Shown here: piece after piece, positions 6,406 through 8,269 of the stretch | Layout of the letters: each line of letters begins with the position of its first letter | Position numbering within the stretch: position 1 is the first letter of the stretch | NCBI GenBank assembly: GCA_003486025.1 | Contig: DNHA01000121.1 | Coordinates: 1,967 to 10,235 of the forward strand | Length of the DNA: 8,269 bases | Direction: 5' to 3' | From: Micrococcaceae bacterium | Lineage (GTDB): Bacteria; Actinomycetota; Actinomycetes; Actinomycetales; Micrococcaceae | The notes under the pieces: model-generated | What the model was told of the DNA's origin: nothing | Database searches by the model: none | Seen by the model: only the letters and a program-made list of their open reading frames with translations | Program-made: the position numbers and the translations under genes

Positions 6406-6420
6406 CCCGGCTCTGCCGGG
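6406..6420. repeat. Perfect inverted repeat between divergent glycosyltransferase genes
   Basis: CCCGGC (6406-6411) and GCCGGG (6415-6420) are exact reverse complements around TCT. It lies in the 104-base divergent interval, close to the GT2 start, and could be an operator shared by both genes or a leader hairpin. GC-rich palindromes arise by chance in such DNA, so a regulatory role is only suggested. Confidence 0.35.
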
Positions 6421-6424
6421 CAGA

Positions 6425-6453
6425 TGGACAAATCCGTACGGCTCGACATTACT
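6425..6453 (+). promoter_or_regulatory. Candidate promoter of the second GT-B gene
   Basis: TGGACA (6425-6430) matches five of six bases of the TTGACA -35 box and is 17 bases from ATTACT (6448-6453), a poor -10. Transcription would start near 6460, leaving a leader of about 24 bases to the ATG at 6484. Spacing is ideal but the -10 is weak. Confidence 0.3.
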
Positions 6454-6483
6454 CAAAAGAACACTCGCAAAGCAGGATCCACC

Positions 6484-7647
6484 ATGACTTCTCAGATTAC
6501 TTCCAACATCATCCGCGTCGCTTCGGTACCCAGCGACCAGATCTACATCCGCCACCTGGAATCCTGCCACGGCCAGCCGTGCCCGCAGATTCTCCGGTTG
6601 CCGGATCCGGTGCCTGCCAGGGGCCCGCGCAGCGGACAATCGCCGTGGTGGCCGCCGGTCATGCTCAGCGCCCAATGGGTCCGGGACCATCATGACTCCT
6701 TTGACCTGATGCATGTCCACTTCGGTTTTGATGCGCTGGATCCCCAGCAGCTTCGCGAAACCATGGCAGAGCTGCGCCGCTGGGGCAAGCCGCTGGTATA
6801 TACCGTGCACGACTTGATCAATCCGCACCAACCGGATTCGGCCGCGCATCTGGCCCTGCTGGATGTGCTCATCACCGGTGCAGATGAGCTGATCACCTTG
6901 ACCGATGGCGCAGCGGCCGCAATTGCTGCCCAATGGGGCCGGCAAGCCCATGTGCTGCCGCATCCTCATGTGCTGGACTTTGAAGTGATGGAGCGGATTC
7001 GCCAGAGCCGGCGAACGCAGCGGGCACAGGATCCGCAGCGTCTGCGGCGGGTGGGTGTGCATTTGAAGGGGCTGCGCGCCAATATTTCCCCGGCGATCCT
7101 CGAACCGCTGGCGCGGATTGTCGCGGAAATCCCGAACGCGGTACTGCAAGTTAATATCCACCGCCAGGTGCTGGATCCAGATAGCAGCGAATACCGCGAG
7201 GAGCTGGCACGGCTGCTCACCGGCGGCCAGCTGGAAGGAAAATGGGAACTGGTTTCCCACGAGTACTTCAGCCACAACGAGCTGTGCGAGTATTTTGCTT
7301 CTCTGGACGTCAACGTCTTGCCTTATCAGTTCGGGACGCATTCGGGCTGGCTCGAAGCCGCCTTGGACGCCGGAACGGCGGTGGTTGTTCCCTTGTGCGG
7401 CCAGTATGCAGGACAGCATCCCTCGCTGGCCGCGTACCGCTGGAACGCGGACCAAGTCGAGGAGGAGTCGCTGCGTTCTGCAGTGCGCCGGCAGGTCGCC
7501 ATGGAATTCATTCCGGGCATGGGGGCCGCCGAACGCCACGAGCAACGCGAAGCGCTCGCCGAAGCCCATCAACGCATCTATGCGACTTTGCTGGGCAGAC
7601 GCAAGACATCGCCTCAAACCGGCTCCAGTGCCGCCGGTGCTCGGTGA
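6484..7647 (+). CDS. GT-B glycosyltransferase, GT4/group-1 type with incomplete EX7E motif
   Basis: This 387-residue protein probably transfers a sugar, with a typical GT-B layout. The N-terminal half contains FDLMHVHFGFD (73-83) and PLVYTVHDLINPHQPD (103-118), the group-1 signature in which H109-D110 faces the acceptor. ADELITLTDGAAAAIA and HVLPHPHV (156-163) lead to the linker. The C-terminal half starts with RRVGVHLKGLRANIS (188-202), in place of the usual G-R-x-x-x-x-K-G, and has LPYQFGTHSGWLEAALDAGT (279-298). E291 corresponds to the second glutamate of EX7E, but the residue eight places earlier is F283, so the first glutamate is missing. The donor pocket is therefore unusual, or the enzyme is altered. 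Start: AGCAGGA (6471-6477) lies 6 bases before ATG 6484. An ATG at 6424 and the ORF start at 6226 give atypical leaders, and the latter would overlap the GT2 gene. The Ala/Ser-rich C-terminus after about 370 looks like a disordered tail. Confidence 0.88.
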   Translation: MTSQITSNIIRVASVPSDQIYIRHLESCHGQPCPQILRLPDPVPARGPRSGQSPWWPPVMLSAQWVRDHHDSFDLMHVHFGFDALDPQQLRETMAELRRWGKPLVYTVHDLINPHQPDSAAHLALLDVLITGADELITLTDGAAAAIAAQWGRQAHVLPHPHVLDFEVMERIRQSRRTQRAQDPQRLRRVGVHLKGLRANISPAILEPLARIVAEIPNAVLQVNIHRQVLDPDSSEYREELARLLTGGQLEGKWELVSHEYFSHNELCEYFASLDVNVLPYQFGTHSGWLEAALDAGTAVVVPLCGQYAGQHPSLAAYRWNADQVEEESLRSAVRRQVAMEFIPGMGAAERHEQREALAEAHQRIYATLLGRRKTSPQTGSSAAGAR

Positions 7648-7680
7648 TCTGCGCGGCTAGCTTCCGAACCATGCCGGCGG
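7631..7680 (+). terminator. GC-rich inverted repeat spanning the stop of the second GT-B gene
   Basis: CCGCCGG (7631-7637) and CCGGCGG (7674-7680) are exact reverse complements 36 bases apart, and TCGG/CCGA (7641-7644, 7664-7667) could extend the fold inside. The stop codon (7645-7647) lies in the loop. There is no T-run. It is the only structure after this gene that could act as a terminator, but the long loop makes it doubtful. Confidence 0.25.
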
Positions 7681-7737
7681 TTGCTTCGATTCGCAGCGGT
7701 GTGTGGACCTGCTAGCTGGCAATCCACTGAGTACGGC

Positions 7738-7765
7738 TTTGCACGGCGCTGAAAATCTGTAGCGT
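7738..7765 (+). promoter_or_regulatory. Candidate promoter of the stress-protein gene
   Basis: TTTGCA (7738-7743) and TAGCGT (7760-7765) are separated by 16 bases; the second fits TAnnnT. A start near 7772 would leave about 35 bases before the ATG. Both boxes are weak, but the position in the 158-base intergenic gap is right. Confidence 0.33.
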
Positions 7766-7805
7766 GGAAAGCGACCTGAACATCCCGATTCCAAGGAGCT
7801 GAAGC

Positions 7806-8269
7806 ATGGCCAACGAAGAGGTAGACAAAGTTATCGGCATCATCAACGATGTGCGCATCGGCATGGTCGCGACCCAGAGCCAAGGGCGTCTGGTCAGCCG
7901 CCCGCTGACGGTCATCGACGTGAAAGAAGACGGAGATCTATGGTTCTTCTCTACCGCGCAGTCGGATATCGTTCGTGAATTCGAGACGCAGGACCTGGTG
8001 AACGTCTCGTTCTCCGGAAACAAGGAGTGGGTCTCGGTCAGCGGACGCGCATCGGTGGTGCGCGACGTGGCGAAGAAAAAGGAACTATGGAATCCCATGG
8101 TGGAAACCTTTGCCACCGATGGCCCTGAATCGCCTGAGACGGTGCTGCTGCGCGTGGATTCCGAATCCGCGGAGTACTGGAAGAATCCAGGTGGCGCAGC
8201 GAGCCTGGTCGCCGGGTGGGTGAAGCATAAACTCACCGGCAAGAATGCCGAGCCGGGGGATTCGAACAC
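7806..8269 (+). CDS. Pyridoxamine 5'-phosphate oxidase-like general stress protein, cut by the right edge
   Basis: 154 residues are visible and no stop is reached, so the C-terminus lies outside the window. The sequence fits the flavin-binding split-barrel proteins of the general stress protein 26 group (COG3871, related to pyridoxamine-phosphate oxidase). Evidence is a short helix DKVIGIINDVRIGMVAT (7-23), the strand turn RLVSRPLTV (28-36) with S31-R-P-L34, LWFFSTAQSDIVREF (45-59), VNVSFSG (65-71), WVSVSGRASVVRD (75-87), KKKELWNPM (90-98) and EYWKNPGG (123-130). Members bind FMN, FAD or F420-like cofactors; true pyridoxine phosphate oxidase activity is not implied. The family is usually 150-170 residues, so little is missing. 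AAGGAG (7793-7798) lies 7 bases before the ATG. It follows the glycosyltransferases on the same strand after a 158-base gap with its own candidate promoter, so it is probably an independent stress gene. Confidence 0.88.
   Translation, partial: MANEEVDKVIGIINDVRIGMVATQSQGRLVSRPLTVIDVKEDGDLWFFSTAQSDIVREFETQDLVNVSFSGNKEWVSVSGRASVVRDVAKKKELWNPMVETFATDGPESPETVLLRVDSESAEYWKNPGGAASLVAGWVKHKLTGKNAEPGDSN

Noticed and set aside
6226..6483. Upstream extension of the second GT-B gene to 6226 or 6424
   Set aside because: The extension is low in family resemblance, the longer form overlaps the GT2 gene, and the ATG at 6484 has a properly spaced RBS.
6403..7617. 404-codon open frame on the minus strand
   Set aside because: It is exactly antisense to the second GT-B gene, whose motifs are clear; scarcity of stops opposite a GC-rich gene explains it.
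8240..8269. tRNA-like T-loop (TTCGAAT on the minus strand) at the right edge
   Set aside because: The flanking bases cannot form the T-stem, and the bases are in frame within the stress-protein gene.

Overview
The window looks like chromosomal DNA of a high-GC Gram-positive bacterium, most likely a member of the Micrococcaceae (Arthrobacter/Glutamicibacter type). The case rests on G/C-rich third codon positions in the main genes, GTG starts beside ATG, strong AGGAG-type ribosome binding sites, and small stress-associated families typical of soil actinobacteria (DUF2188, PRC-barrel plus DUF2382, a general-stress-26-like flavin-binding split barrel). No ribosomal RNA, tRNA, insertion sequence, CRISPR array or phage gene is visible. 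The taxonomic placement is inference.

Left part (1-2447): a 66-residue DUF2188 protein (208-408, +), about 600 bases without a convincing gene, and a 142-residue protein of unknown family (1013-1441, +) whose codon use is much less GC-biased than that of the right-hand genes. Next comes a convergent PRC-barrel/DUF2382 stress protein (1650-2447, -). The two convergent genes are separated by a strong 14-bp C(UUCG)G hairpin and by a minus-strand intrinsic terminator with a T5 run. The end of the 142-residue gene carries a 9-base repeat that could compete with the terminator stem.

Middle (2448-3327): 880 bases without a supportable gene, holding only the upstream region of the PRC-barrel gene, a few small inverted repeats and one weak terminator-like hairpin.

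Right part (3328-7647): four adjacent glycosyltransferases. A GT4-type enzyme and a MurG/GT28-like enzyme are translationally coupled by an ATGA overlap (+). A GT2-type enzyme on the minus strand overlaps the MurG-like gene tail-to-tail by four bases. A second, divergent GT-B enzyme (+) has an incomplete EX7E motif. No lipid-carrier sugar-1-phosphate transferase, flippase, polymerase or sugar-nucleotide synthesis gene lies in the window, so the product is unknown; a cell-envelope glycan, glycolipid or small glycoside are all possible. The window ends inside a pyridoxamine-5'-phosphate-oxidase-like general stress protein (7806 to the right edge, +) with its own RBS and a candidate promoter.

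The most novel parts are the four-glycosyltransferase cassette with no recognisable pathway partner, and the orphan 142-residue gene with its alternative 3' RNA structures.
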